This document shows, piece by piece, positions 1 through 11,302 of a stretch of DNA of 64,000 nt. Numbering within the stretch: the first letter of the stretch is position 1; the number at the start of each line of letters is the position of its first letter. Source of the stretch: Eumeta japonica. Lineage: Eukaryota; Arthropoda; Insecta; Lepidoptera; Psychidae. Under the pieces are notes generated by a model that had not been told where the DNA came from, did not search any database, and saw only the letters and a program-made list of their open reading frames with translations. The position numbers and the translations under genes are program-made. The stretch spans positions 434,001 to 498,000 of the forward strand of contig BGZK01000103.1 of the NCBI GenBank assembly GCA_005406025.1. The letters are read 5' to 3'.

Positions 1-3000
1 GTTGTTCAACATCTGTATTCTGTCAGAGTGTTGTATTTTATCGGTCTAACCGGCCCATTTTTGTTCTGCAGTTAAGTTAATCACAACAAGACTGAACCAC
101 ATAGATTACGAAATTACACTGGAGCTATCATTACGCATTTCCACACTTATTAAATGCAGATAATAAATTCTATTCTTTATCACGGCGATCCTTTGGTATA
201 CATATAAATGAGTAAAGAGTCTGAGAATAATACTCATTTTAAAACATGATACTCTTGTTTTAAAATGTGTATTAGTACAATTAAATGTTTAAATAATGAA
301 TATAGGAAATAATAAGATCACGATTAATTAGGTATAGATTTCTTTTTATGAAATTCCAGTATTTTTATAGAACTAATTTAAGCTTCATTGTAATCACAAA
401 AGCTCTGTCTAAAGTTTTTTGTTAAAAAAATTATCTGAAGTGTCAGTCATTCTAATTGGGTCTTTGGGGTATATCATGATTATTTAGAATATAGAACACA
501 ATTTTTCTTCATTTTTAGTGCTTAGGCGAATAATATATGGGAGCAGAGTAACGTTTTTTAATTCACGGTAAAAACAAATTGCAAAAATTGTCGATAACTC
601 TTTTGGTAAGACACATCATTAGACTTGTTTTATAAATATGGAAAAAGTGTACAATCTTTGTCAGGGGCGTGCTTAAGAATTATATTACTATCCCTTTTTC
701 TTACATTACAGGCGTCATAACAAAAACAAATCTAAATAGAAAGGAGTTTGCTGCTATTTTATCACTACCTATATGCAATCTTCTTTACTCCAAAGTTTGC
801 ATCAAGCAGCATTGGCCACAGTGTAACTGATAAATGACAAATTTTTTGACAACTTTTTGTTGTATTCAGTATATTCAGTGTCATTATGTAATCGTTGTCA
901 ATCAATCATTGTTGATTTGAATACTAGTCTTATTATTATTTTTTTACATTAAATTGAATATTAAATATACTTAACAATTTTAAAAAGTACGTCTTTTGTT
1001 CTTTTTAATATTTACTCCTTTTCTTATTTATATTGAATCGTGATTGATAAACCCATCTAAAATCTATATCTCCGATCCACCGCCATTTTGTAGGCGTAGT
1101 TTACAAGAAACACTCACTAAAAGGTGAAACACCGATTCGTATATGAATAATCCCCGTATATTAAACCCTATCAGACCTCAATGCAATTTTATAATTTTCG
1201 TATACAAAATTTACAATAAATTAAAAGTAGCAGAAGGAAATAAAACGCAGCTAAACGCACGCGTCCTCACGTTGTCGTAGCGCGCGAGTCAAAACCTCTA
1301 CTCCCGGCAACCTTCCAGAGCTTATTTCACGATTTTTCTTTCGTTAATCTTCGCGCATCTTCGGCTATACTGGAATGATCGATCGCTACGTAATACCATG
1401 CCTAGAGGCTAGACATGTTCATCATGTCGCATTATCTTTGAACATTCTTAAATTGTATTCTGTAGATGTGGCTGTAGATAAATTTTCAACCGTCTAGGTA
1501 CGTCAATAAACGTCACTCTTAATTTAAAAGCTAGCAACGTTTTCGAGAGAGAATTTAAAAAAGCTAAGTTTTTCATATGATTTTACCAAACCGATTTAAT
1601 ATGTATTGCAAAGTACAGCGGTATGATGCCGGCTATTAGAAAAGAGATGGTTGCAATAGATGGGTAGGAGAGAGACAAGAATATATTATACTATTTAATG
1701 TATTAGACGTACGATTTTTAATTCTTTGATTATTACACATAGATAATAAATTAACAAAATATTATCAAGAAAGAAATAGGAAAAAAATACATTTGTTGTA
1801 AATTTTTTTTCTTTATTATTTTCATAAATTAAATCTATATACAGCTAAGAGATTTTAAAAAACATAATATTTCAAATGTAATGAGTTTTTTTCCTAATTT
1901 ATTTGTTTCTTAATTATAATGAAAAGTCACTAAATACTTTTGCTGGTATGAAATTAGATATGAATCTGTAACTGTCCTAAATACGTCATGTCTAACTGCG
2001 CATATCCGAATAATGTTCGCCATAAGAACACATATTTTTATAATTACAACATTAAGACAACTAATTCGCCCTTCATTCTTATTCTAGCACCTCGTATTAC
2101 AAAATATCGCCTACGAAATTATAAGACACATAATTTCTTACGTCGTTTCTACCCTATTACGGGAATAACTTTCAGCCAGGCTCGTTGCATATTATTTATT
2201 TTTGAGAAACTATAATAACAAATACAACACTTTTCTCGTGAAACACTTTTTAATAAATGACCGCTTATGAAACAAAGGTTGTTAATTAAAATATTCTTCT
2301 TAGGTTCAACAAACGAAAAAAAAACCGAAATTAAAGCCGGGTGGTCCAGAAAATTTAATGTTTTGACTTATGTGAACTATACGAAAATTTAATGTATCTC
2401 TCAATAGCGATACACATCTCTAAATAAAATAGTGTTGGAGGTTGAAGGATCAATCTCAGGATATTTCAAAACTATTTGCTTTTAAGTTAATTTGCATTTT
2501 TTAAAAATAAAAATTTGATCTTTGATATCTATTAGTTCTTTGTGTTGTAATTTGTTGCATTGGTCATCATTCTATTCAAATTGTTTGGTGACGTTTTTTT
2601 GAGAAATAGTTTTTCGTCACATTAAATGATACAATTTAAAGTATAATAGTAATTCCATTAATTTGAAATTTTACTTTCCCAAGTCAATTTTATCATTGAA
2701 AATGGTCTATAATAAATATTTGGTATTCAACAAAAATATTACGTGTCGGCAAATAGTTCATGTTTTTGAAATTTTTAATATATGAGTAAAGTCTATTTAT
2801 TATAAAACCAGTTTTTAGATAATGGTGTTTTTAATATTCATTCATTTACAAATTTAAATTTCATGGTAATCAAAAAATTTACGCCAGGGGTGGTTTGGAG
2901 GTTACGTTGTAAACATTTTTAGAATATAATTATAAAAATGTATGCAAATAGGTATAAAATGAATATAAATTCTAATAAAACCCTTTATAATTATCAAATC

Positions 3001-3881
3001 TCTTTAGTTGATAAGTTAACATATTAAGTATCTTTTTATTTTTTTGCATTCAAATGTTAAATACTTACCTAAATAAATCTACCATTATTTTTGCTTATGA
3101 ACAGAATCAAAAGTTTGAGATGAACGGTTAATTGGAAGAAATTAGCCTAGAAGCATCATATGTTGTGTTTTGAACGGGACTGAAGGACAAATATTCATAC
3201 AAACCTAGATTTGCAGTTGTAATATACTTACTAGCTGTTTCTATGCGCTTCCCCGACCGTACCCTAAAATTTAGCAATGATTGTTTTACCTATTTAACAA
3301 ACCAATAATTGAAACATTTTTTTAATGCAAAATATAATAACATCCGCTCAGCGGTTTGTGATTAAACGACAAACATTTTAACTAACTTTTCATTATTAAA
3401 TGAAATGATATAATACATTAAAATTAAATGATACATTAACAGATTAAATCCATTAAAATTTATAGTTGTTGGTCATGATTTTGTACATCTGAAATGTACA
3501 TTTCTTAAAGTGAAAGGTACATTCTCTTTTACTCTTTATTCATTCGATGTTATTAAGTAACCTCGAACAGCTCCGAGTGGGGAAATTTTTTTTTTTATAT
3601 GTAAATAACATAATCAGAAATCACATTTTCTTTCACAATGAGTACAGACGCACAAAACATTTTATTTTTTGTTTCATAAAAACTAATACTTCGTTTACTA
3701 CTATAAATTTTAAATAAAATAATATGGTGTACGGTATTAAATTGTCATTACAGCAAATTTTGTAATTGTAAGCATAAATTATTCGAACAAAATCCGGGTT
3801 TGGCACTGTTGTGGACGCAGCTGTGTATTTTACATTAATTCGTCTACGTAAAATTTTTTGTTGACCGTATTCATAGTTGTA
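1..3881. other. AT-rich intergenic DNA, no gene recognised
   Basis: I find no convincing coding stretch on either strand. The open frames present are short and AT-driven. A small CpG-richer patch lies around 1250-1330, and a GCCATTTTG motif resembling a YY1/Pho site lies near 1082. These could mark a promoter, but nothing downstream confirms it. Confidence 0.6.
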
Positions 3882-4252
3882 CAAAAAAGAGAAGATGCAT
3901 AGTTGCGCACTATTTGGACGGGGAAAAATGGCTCAAAATATTTTTTTTTCTTTGTCTCACATTTTACGGCACCATTTTGCAGTTTATTAAAAATTTATCA
4001 ATTCGATTTTTTTTTAAATTTCAGTTTAAACAAGTAAGAAGATTTGTGCAATTTAAAAAAGATCAATAAAATTTTATCCTTTTAAATACGGCTAAAAAAT
4101 TAATCCCCGTAAAACTTCCTATGAAGATTTTATTCCCGTAAATTTTGGGGTAAAATCCCTAAGTTGGTATCACTGACTAAATTGTTTGTTTTAGCACTCA
4201 TTTATTGTGGCTGTTTTTGAGCGCGCGATTGTGCATCTTCTCTTCTTTTTTG
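3882..4252. mobile_element. MITE with TA target duplication and ~30-bp terminal inverted repeats
   Basis: The left end starts CAAAAAAGAGAAGATGCA directly after a TA (3880-3881). The right end is its imperfect inverse (CAAAAAAGAAGAGAAGATGCA read on the minus strand), followed by TA (4253-4254). Similarity extends further in, to about 30 bases, as TTGCGCACT against TCGCGCGCTC. The element is 371 bp with no coding capacity. TA duplication plus short TIRs suggests a non-autonomous Tc1/mariner-type element. The superfamily is an inference from these ends only. Confidence 0.7.
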
Positions 4253-4329
4253 TAGATCAATAAGCGAATTACATGTATAATTAAAATGTATAGTTTCGTG
4301 TATTTATGAAAATAGTAATAAAACGTGCA

Positions 4330-4628
4330 TTAGCTGCTGCTAAATGTGTCTTTAATAATCGGTGTTCGCACATAGTCGATATCTGTACAGTCCAACATTG
4401 ATACAGAAGAGATTACATCATCTAATGTATAGCTTCGGTCACCCCAGCCGTAGATGTACTGACGTCGTCGTTGATTTGCTCGGACGCCTTCATTCTTTTA
4501 CGTTCCCAGCAGTCATATAGTGTTTTATGGGTATCCCTGGATTGTTCTTGAGAAACCCTTGCTAAACATATTCGATCTCTATATTTTGATTTGGCTTTTT
4601 GACGATTATAGCTTGATATTGCATTACT
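4330..4628 (-). pseudogene. Unrecognised coding remnant, about 100 codons in two frames
   Basis: Read on the minus strand, 4628 to about 4480 is open and encodes a basic stretch containing YNRQKAKSKYRDRICLAR and LYDCWERKRMK. From about 4480 the coherent reading moves to another frame, with YIYGWGDRSYTLDDV followed by VRTPIIKDTFSSS and a TAA at 4330-4332. The lack of stops, varied residue use and Trp/Cys content argue for real coding origin. The frame change near 4470-4490 argues for decay or an assembly indel. No start codon or clear splice acceptor is visible at its 5' side. I do not recognise the family. It could be the last exon of a host gene or a piece of a transposon ORF. Confidence 0.45.
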
Positions 4629-5389
4629 AATTTGATCTTTTCACCTTAACTTGATATGCATTTTCTATAAATTTTTCTTATTAATATTTTATATACCCAA
4701 TCGATAGATTTTGACAAGAGCTGATGATTTAAATTTAAATGAAGATTGTAGCTTGTCCGAGTCAAAATTTATACTAAATCAAAATTTTTTGATATGACCT
4801 CAAAATATCAATTCTTCCCTTTCTGCTACGCACGATGCTTCATAGTCCTCATTAAACTTGATGAATTCTTTGATCCTTTAGCTATCGAGTCCTGTACTTA
4901 AATTTTGGGTGTAGATGATAGACATGTAGCTACAGTATCAAATTGTATCCCCCAAATTTGTAATCATCAATTTTCTGAATTGCCTTCCACTACGAAAGCA
5001 AATTTAAAGATGTGATCAAAGTCGGGTCGCCTGATACATTTCTTTGTCTTTCGTGTTCTGCACGAGACGATGTAGACGTGTACAAGATAATCTATGTTTG
5101 TTTCCTTTTCTTTTCATTTTTGGCAAACGTCATTTTTATCTACCTACTGATTAAAGTGAAATTTCAATTTTACATATTTAAGTGTATGTGTTACCTATTT
5201 AAATATATAGCTTGTATGTTCATAAACTTTTTAATTTATAAAATCATTGAATACGACTGATGTCATTCTGATGAGATTGATAGGTTGTCAAAATAGTCAA
5301 ATGAAATTATTATTTCATTCATATATTGAAGTATTAAAACAGTTCAAATGTAAATATTTCAGTTGGAAGACATACAACTCAGTAATAGA

Positions 5390-5467
5390 ATGTCGTTTAA
5401 CCCATCTACGAAACCGACGTTAGAAGGACAAAAAAGTATTGTTTTTGGTACCAAGTCGTGTCGTTAG
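5390..5467 (+). other. Out-of-frame ATG leader of the transporter gene
   Basis: An ATG at 5390 opens a 25-codon frame beginning MSFNPSTKPTLEGQK. It ends at TAG 5465-5467, inside the transporter ORF but one base out of frame. Removing one base from the A-run 5430-5435 would join it to the transporter frame. It is therefore the probable true N-terminus, separated by a single-base indel, unless an upstream exon supplies the start. Confidence 0.45.
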
Positions 5468-7319
5468 TCGTTTTGGCGAATTAGAAGGAGGAGAAGAAAC
5501 GGAAATTGCCGCTCAAATATATGTACCAGAAGATGGGTCTTGGGGTTGGGTCGTAGTGCTTTGTGCGTTTCTCAGTATTTTTATCTTGGACGGAATAGCG
5601 TTCACATTTGGAAGTTTACTTGACGATATTGCAAAAGATCTCAGTTTAGCTGAGGCATTGGCAGCACTGATTAATTCAATAGCAATAGCTATATACTTCA
5701 TAGCCGGCCCCGTAGTTTCTGCTTTCATAAATCGATTTGGATTTCGAGCCTGTACGATGTCTGGGTCAGTTATATGTTCATTTTCACTTTTTACTTCATA
5801 TTTCACTACCTCCTATACTACGTTATGTATATTTTATGGTGTAGTTTTAGGATTTGGGTTCTCTTTAATAAATTTATCTTGCGGTTTGGTGGTAGGATTT
5901 TATTTTGAGAAATATCGCTCTGTTGCACTTACCATTACAAGCACTGGCTCTAGTATTGGCGTTATGACGTTTTTTCCTTTAAATTTGTATCTCGTTGGAC
6001 TAGGTGGGTGGCGGTTGACGACTTTATTACATTCGGGGCTTTTTGGCATAATATTTTTTTTAGCTATGAGCTTCAGACCTTTATTATCATTAACTGTCTT
6101 GAAAGGAACCGAGGATAAAACACGAACTGTTACTTATCTTCCTAACGTATCTGGGATAAATGAATCACGTACTCCTACGAAGGCAAATGTATTAGCACCT
6201 ACCGCAACAGAGAAACTTTTTGGAGCTGCTTCAAATTTAAATTTCCCAACTGCAGCTGAAATAGTGAATGAAGGAGAAGCAAATACAGCTGCACCAGGAA
6301 CGTCAACAATGGTACAATCTCGACTGACCCTTAAACCAGATATTATACACGGTACAATCAGCCGCCGTCAATTGAAACAAGTTCAGTCAATATTGTCTAG
6401 ACTAAACGACGATGAACAAGATACAACAAATATGGAAGTATTGTTAAAAATTGAGGAGCCTAAAGAAAAATCTAGTTGTTGGGCTCGCTTATGTCACTGG
6501 GAAAGACATAATCCCCATTCTCGACCGTTATACAGAGATGACGCTTTTTATGAAGGTAAAATCGAAAATCTTCCAGAATATCAAAAAACATTGGCTGATG
6601 TTGCAAGAGATAAGAAAACAGGGTTAGAATATCAGTTGGCTGTTTCGCGAGCAGTTACAGTTGTAGACATGAGTGAACGAAGAGGAGTTTTTACTACAGC
6701 TGTGCGACGAGTGTTGGCTACGATGATGGATCCTAAACTTTTAAAAAGAGTTTCGTATATGCTTTTATGTTTGAGTGGCTTTTTGACATATCTGGGTTAT
6801 TTGGTGCCATACGTATATTTAAGAGACAGAAATAAGAAAGCAGGAATTGGAGAACAGCATAACGCATTTTTCGTAAGTTCCATTGGTTTAGCAAATGCTA
6901 TCGGAAGATTTGTACTGGGTGCATTAGCTTATAAGTTTGACCCTGTTTATTTGTCTTGTGTATCGTGCGGATTGGCTGGAGTAGCTACATGTGTATCACA
7001 TTTTTCCTACGATCCTTATTATCAGTATGCCTACTGTGGTGTCTTTGGGTTTTTCATAGCGAGCGTATCATGTTTAAGAAGTATAATGTTAGTGTCATTG
7101 TATGGTTTGGAAAAACTAACAAATGCTATGGGTATGATGATAATGTTTCAAGGATTCGGTAGCTTACTGAGCACTCCAATAGCAGCCACTATTAAGGACT
7201 GTATTGGATACGAATACGCTTTTATAGCCGCTGGAATGTTTTTAATTTTAAGTTCTGTAGTTGTTGTTCCTGTTAGACATATAAATAACGGAGAGAAAAG
7301 AAAAGAGACACAAGCGTAA
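5439..7319 (+). CDS. Monocarboxylate transporter-like protein (SLC16 / MFS)
   Basis: The product is a proton-linked monocarboxylate or related small-solute carrier of the plasma membrane. The frame encodes about 626 residues, a usual length for insect MCT-like proteins. The SLC16 signature EDGSWGW is at residues 31-37, entering TM1. The second signature, YFEKYRSVALTITSTGSSIG, is at residues 155-174 around TM5. Six N-terminal membrane segments are followed by a long hydrophilic loop (about 220-435) and six more segments, with a conserved GR..LG in the second half. No intron interrupts it. The frame opens after a TAG at 5421-5423 and the codon at 5439 is TTG; the first in-frame Met is residue 107, after TM1-TM3. 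The start is therefore unresolved: either an upstream exon or a one-base indel that detaches the ATG at 5390. The substrate cannot be read from sequence. Confidence 0.9.
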   Translation: MFLVPSRVVSRFGELEGGEETEIAAQIYVPEDGSWGWVVVLCAFLSIFILDGIAFTFGSLLDDIAKDLSLAEALAALINSIAIAIYFIAGPVVSAFINRFGFRACTMSGSVICSFSLFTSYFTTSYTTLCIFYGVVLGFGFSLINLSCGLVVGFYFEKYRSVALTITSTGSSIGVMTFFPLNLYLVGLGGWRLTTLLHSGLFGIIFFLAMSFRPLLSLTVLKGTEDKTRTVTYLPNVSGINESRTPTKANVLAPTATEKLFGAASNLNFPTAAEIVNEGEANTAAPGTSTMVQSRLTLKPDIIHGTISRRQLKQVQSILSRLNDDEQDTTNMEVLLKIEEPKEKSSCWARLCHWERHNPHSRPLYRDDAFYEGKIENLPEYQKTLADVARDKKTGLEYQLAVSRAVTVVDMSERRGVFTTAVRRVLATMMDPKLLKRVSYMLLCLSGFLTYLGYLVPYVYLRDRNKKAGIGEQHNAFFVSSIGLANAIGRFVLGALAYKFDPVYLSCVSCGLAGVATCVSHFSYDPYYQYAYCGVFGFFIASVSCLRSIMLVSLYGLEKLTNAMGMMIMFQGFGSLLSTPIAATIKDCIGYEYAFIAAGMFLILSSVVVVPVRHINNGEKRKETQA

Positions 7320-7429
7320 TTGCAGTTGCTCCTGCGAATATTGCATTCGCCTCTCTCCGTTGCATCAGGTAACAAATTAGGTAAAAATAATACTAAAATG
7401 TAAATGGTGTTTTTATATCATTAGGGAAT

Positions 7430-7435
7430 AATAAA
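7430..7435 (+). terminator. Candidate polyadenylation signal of the transporter gene
   Basis: AATAAA lies 111 bases after the transporter stop codon. It is the first canonical hexamer downstream and is followed by T-rich DNA. Confidence 0.5.
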
Positions 7436-7439
7436 TTGT

Positions 7440-9490
7440 TCAATCGATATCTAACTTTTCATTTAATATACGAGACCCACAGTTTGTTTTATGATATTTA
7501 TTTATTAAGTGCCAGAAATCAGAATTGCCGTAAATAGGGCAGTGCCACCGGTGCCCAAGCACAGGGCGTAGACTCTGGGGGGCGCAAGAATGGCCAGACC
7601 AGGCAGGACTATTATTTTTTCCGTTTGCTACTGATAAGTTCCCGTTGCGCCCCTAGTGCTCGAGTCCAAACGTTTTTTCATAAATTTATACTTAAACGCT
7701 ATTTAAATTATGCTACCTTCCTTATTTAAAACTCTACCATACTAAGTACTTAAAATTAAATTAATTTACAGTTTACTGAAACTTTGCAGGGTGTAATTTT
7801 ATTATAGAAGTATGAAGACCAAAGTGGCCCAAAAATTAAATCTTAAGCATCAAGGTGGGCAACATACTTGCACTAGTGAACTTGCTTTTGAGTTTTAGTG
7901 AGGGAGACACAGTAGGTGGTATAATAGGCGAAGGGTCCACTTAATTAGCTCGTCTGTTTGTTTGCCCACATCAGTTCTAGTTCTTTAAAAAAAATAGATT
8001 TTTCTTTCAAAATATTAGATAATTGGTTCACGAATACCATGGTCCTTGCGGTTTACTTTATCACCCTGAATGAAATGAAGTAGGCTTATACATAGAATTG
8101 CTTTAGCTGGGGTACCTATAATATCTGGTTTGATTGATTACGCGGACACTTTTTTGAAAAGCTAATTACTTTAAAAACTTAAAATCTTATTTTTAATATG
8201 GTATACATCAGTTTAATTTATATGACAAATACTCGCGATAATCGGCGCCTAAAGACGGTCGACCGACCAAACTCGGGCTTCGGTTATATCTGCATATAAG
8301 TTCGCTGCCGGATGTGGCGATGATACACTCGTTATTTTAGGAGCCTTGTTTTTTGTAGTTATGTGTCGCTATGATATCTAGAAGTATCCCGCGGATACAC
8401 GGGTCGGGTAATCTTTTAAGAGTAAGGTCTCTAATTAAATTTTATTTTAGGTCTGGTTCACTTAACACATCAATATCATAATTCCCAGACTTGTTTCAGC
8501 CATATTTTTTTGGACACACAATGAATTTCTTTACCTTTTATATCGACCGATATCGCTTTCAATCAAGATATCAAGCCCGTTCCTGTTTTCAATATCTAAT
8601 TGCACTGTTTTTTAATCCTGGTTTCATTTTAGATTCTAACCATAGACTGCTCTTTATTCCGATACTGAACCCACTGTCGATTTCAATCCCGATTTGGATT
8701 CCGTTTAGTCATTACATCAATTAAGCTTTCCTCTGCGGGTCTACGACTCCATTCGTGTGAGGATAGAATAATTTTCTTCGTCTTATATTTCACGTGATCT
8801 CGCTTTCAATTATGATCCCGATTTCGGTCTTGGTCTCGATTTTGCCGTCGCTCTTTCTATTTTGATGCCTGATCCCGTTTTTCGTCTCGATCATTCATTT
8901 TGTCCATTATAATGTGCCTACTGAAAATGGCATCATAAAAGATAAATGAGTTTATTATTAGTCCACGAGGGACAATACCTTGAAGGAAACGCTAATGTTA
9001 GTATTAATGCTCAGCATGCAAGATATTTTAAATTAATGCATATCTACCTATAGATATAGGACATCCATTTACCCACACATGTATAAGCATGCATGTGCAC
9101 GCGCATACACTCACGTACCCAACAGACACACACATAAACATAAAAACTATTCGAAACATAAAAAAAATCTTGTGCATTGCTAAGATATGGTATCTTAATG
9201 TCAATTGGTCAAGTTCGAGAACCATTTATAGCTCGGAGCCAAATGTACACAAATGGACAAACAGACGGAGAGAAGATGGGATTTTTAATATACATATTAG
9301 TGCGCTGTAAAATGTGAGAATTGTCAAAAAATAAAACATTCTTATAATTTTGGTCAAACGTTGTCACAATCTTTCTAAATTTTAAGCTCTTTCAGCGATC
9401 CAGTGCAAACTTTGTCGTTTATTGTCAACCACATGGTGGCAAACAGTGGCAAATCCAAGCCTGGCAATATCTTTAACTAATCGCATACGT
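7440..9490. other. Intergenic DNA with degenerate hexamer repeat
   Basis: No gene is recognised. A patch at 7540-7670 is GC-richer, with GGGGCGC-like motifs at its edge that resemble transposon ends, but I could not pair them. From about 8540 to 8890 the DNA is a degenerate six-base repeat of the type 'gatctcgatttc/ccgatttcggtc'. The same repeat recurs elsewhere in the window. Confidence 0.5.
8540..8890 (+). repeat. Degenerate pyrimidine-rich hexamer repeat (copy 1)
   Basis: The stretch is dominated by variants of TCTCGATTTCGATCCCG. Comparable blocks lie at 44890-45060, 45545-45590 and 51900-52090 (same strand), and at 47290-47430 and 63270-63480 (opposite strand). This looks like a dispersed repeat family carrying a variable simple-repeat tract. 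Confidence 0.55.
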
Positions 9491-9494
9491 GCTT

Positions 9495-10260
9495 TATTAA
9501 TATTATAACATACAACGTTAGAACCCTACTATCATACAGTCGGCTACTAGAACTAGAAGAATGCCTAAATAAGATTAACTATGATATAATGGGTATTTCG
9601 GAAGTTAGACGACAGGGTAACAAAATAGAAGAACATAGCACCTTTATACTTTGTTACATTGGATCCACACCCGGCTCATACGGGGTGGGATTCATAATAC
9701 ACAAGTCGCTGAAAAAATTGTTTTTCTAAATAAAGCTCTCTATATTGATAGAGAGCTTTATAGGTATAACGGAACGAGTAGCAATTCTCAATATCAACAT
9801 CGACGGTAGGAATATATCAATAATACAAGTTTACTCACCCACAGAAGATGCAATCGATTACGAAAAAGACGAATTTTATTATACTATAGAAGAGGCCTTA
9901 AGAACAGTTCACACACACATTATCCTAATGGGAGACTTCAACGCAAAAGTCGGGACACCCAGAATAAACGAGCATTTGGTTATGAAAAAATACGGGTACG
10001 ACGAAAGAAACAAAAACGGCCAGAGACTTATCAACCTCGCGCTAGAACATGAGCTAACAATTATAAATACCTGTTTCAAGAAAAAAACAAAGCCGCAGAT
10101 GGACCTGGCGTTCACCAGACGGCCAACACAAAAACGAAATCGATTACGTCGTCTCAAATCACCCAAAATTATGCCAAAATATAGAAGTTTTGAATCTTAA
10201 TTACGCATCAGACCATCGTCCTATCAGATGTAAAATTAAGCTTACCATGCCAAAAAAAAA
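9495..10260 (+). pseudogene. LINE (RTE-like) endonuclease domain, decayed
   Basis: This is an apurinic endonuclease domain of a non-LTR retrotransposon, which nicks target DNA for target-primed reverse transcription. In order I read YNVRTL, DIMGISEVRRQG (catalytic Glu), SYGVGFIIHK, IQVYSPT, LMGDFNAKVG (catalytic Asp/Asn), NEIDYVV and SDHRPIR (the terminal SDH motif). The frame is broken after GVGFIIHKSLKK by a stop at 9727, next to a 30-bp hairpin. It is broken again near 10095, where the motif residues continue in another frame. The RTE assignment rests on the overall arrangement and the C-terminal sequence of the RT part. Confidence 0.8.
9731..9760. repeat. Perfect 13-bp hairpin inside the LINE endonuclease
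   Basis: TAAAGCTCTCTAT (9731-9743) and its exact inverse (9748-9760) are separated by ATTG. The hairpin lies at the point where the endonuclease frame breaks, so it looks like a templated inverted duplication rather than part of the original gene. Confidence 0.75.
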
Positions 10261-10394
10261 AAAAACAGGACCAATTACACAAACAAGAATACAAGTCAAC
10301 TCAAAAACATAGATGAAATAACGAAATACAAAGAAAACCTATCAAGCTTTCTTTCGGAGAAATATAGTCAACCCGCCATCCAAGAGAATGAACC

Positions 10395-11302
10395 GCCTTC
10401 CATATAGAAAGAAGAGTAAGACAAGGGGACCCGCTCTCACCCACTATTTTCATAGCCATACTCGAAAGCATCATGAACGGGTTAGACTGGAGTAAAACAG
10501 GTCTGCATATAAAAGGCGCCTACTTAAATCATCTGAGGTTCGCTGATGACCTCGTGCTTCTGTCTGAGACAGTCAACGAGATGCAATCCATGATAGAGTC
10601 TCTACAAAAAGCGAGTACGAAAGTGGGTTTGGAAATGAATCTAATGAAGACTAAGATAATAACTAACTCACGAATAAGACCTATAACTATCAATGGTAAC
10701 CTCATAGAATATGTGGAAAACTACATTTACCTGGGAAAAGAGTAAGCTTCGAGAAAAATAACAATATTATAGAAATAGAGAGAAGGATTCAACTAACCTG
10801 GAATAAATATTGGAGCCAAAAAGAAATATTTAAAAGCAACCTTCCAATAACTCTCAAAGCTAAAGTTATGAACACGTGTCTATTACCGAGTTTAACTTAC
10901 GGAAGCCAGACCTGGAAATTTTCTACAGAAGCTATGAATAAAATCAATACATGTCAAAGAGGTTTGGAACGAAGCATGTTAAATATGAAGAAAATAGATA
11001 AAATACGACACACAAAGATAAGAGGCATCACCAAAGCTACAAACGCCTTGACCTTTGCTCAAAAGCGGAAATGGCAATGGGCTGGACATGTAGCGAGAAT
11101 GACTGACAAAAGATGGACCACAAGAGTAACCCAGTGGAAAGGACCACCAGGCAAGAGAAGGAGGAGAAGACCCTTAACCCACTGGGAAGAAGATCTCAAA
11201 AGATCAGCTGGCTCAGACTGGTACTCCATAGCACAGGTCCGACAGAATTGGGCATCTTTAGAGGAGGCCTTTACTCAAACCGGGATTCTTGTTGACCAAT
11301 AA
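10395..11302 (+). pseudogene. LINE (RTE-like) reverse transcriptase, C-terminal part
   Basis: The reverse transcriptase resumes at VRQGDPLSPTIFIAILES (about 10410), followed by LRFADDLVLLSE, the catalytic A.DD box, near 10540. The thumb-like region follows, and then a C-terminal tail with WAGHVARM and THWEEDLKRSAGSDW. That tail is typical of insect endonuclease-reverse transcriptases of the RTE type. The fingers and first palm motifs are missing: the endonuclease ends at about 10260 and RT starts midway, so an internal deletion is present. Frame breaks occur near 10743 (TAA) and upstream. The ORF ends at TAA 11300-11302, with an AT-rich tail to about 11375. Confidence 0.85.

Noticed and set aside
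7540..7680. GC-rich patch with GGGGCGC-like motifs, suspected hAT ends
   Set aside because: The left and right motifs do not pair as inverted repeats and no 8-base duplication was found.
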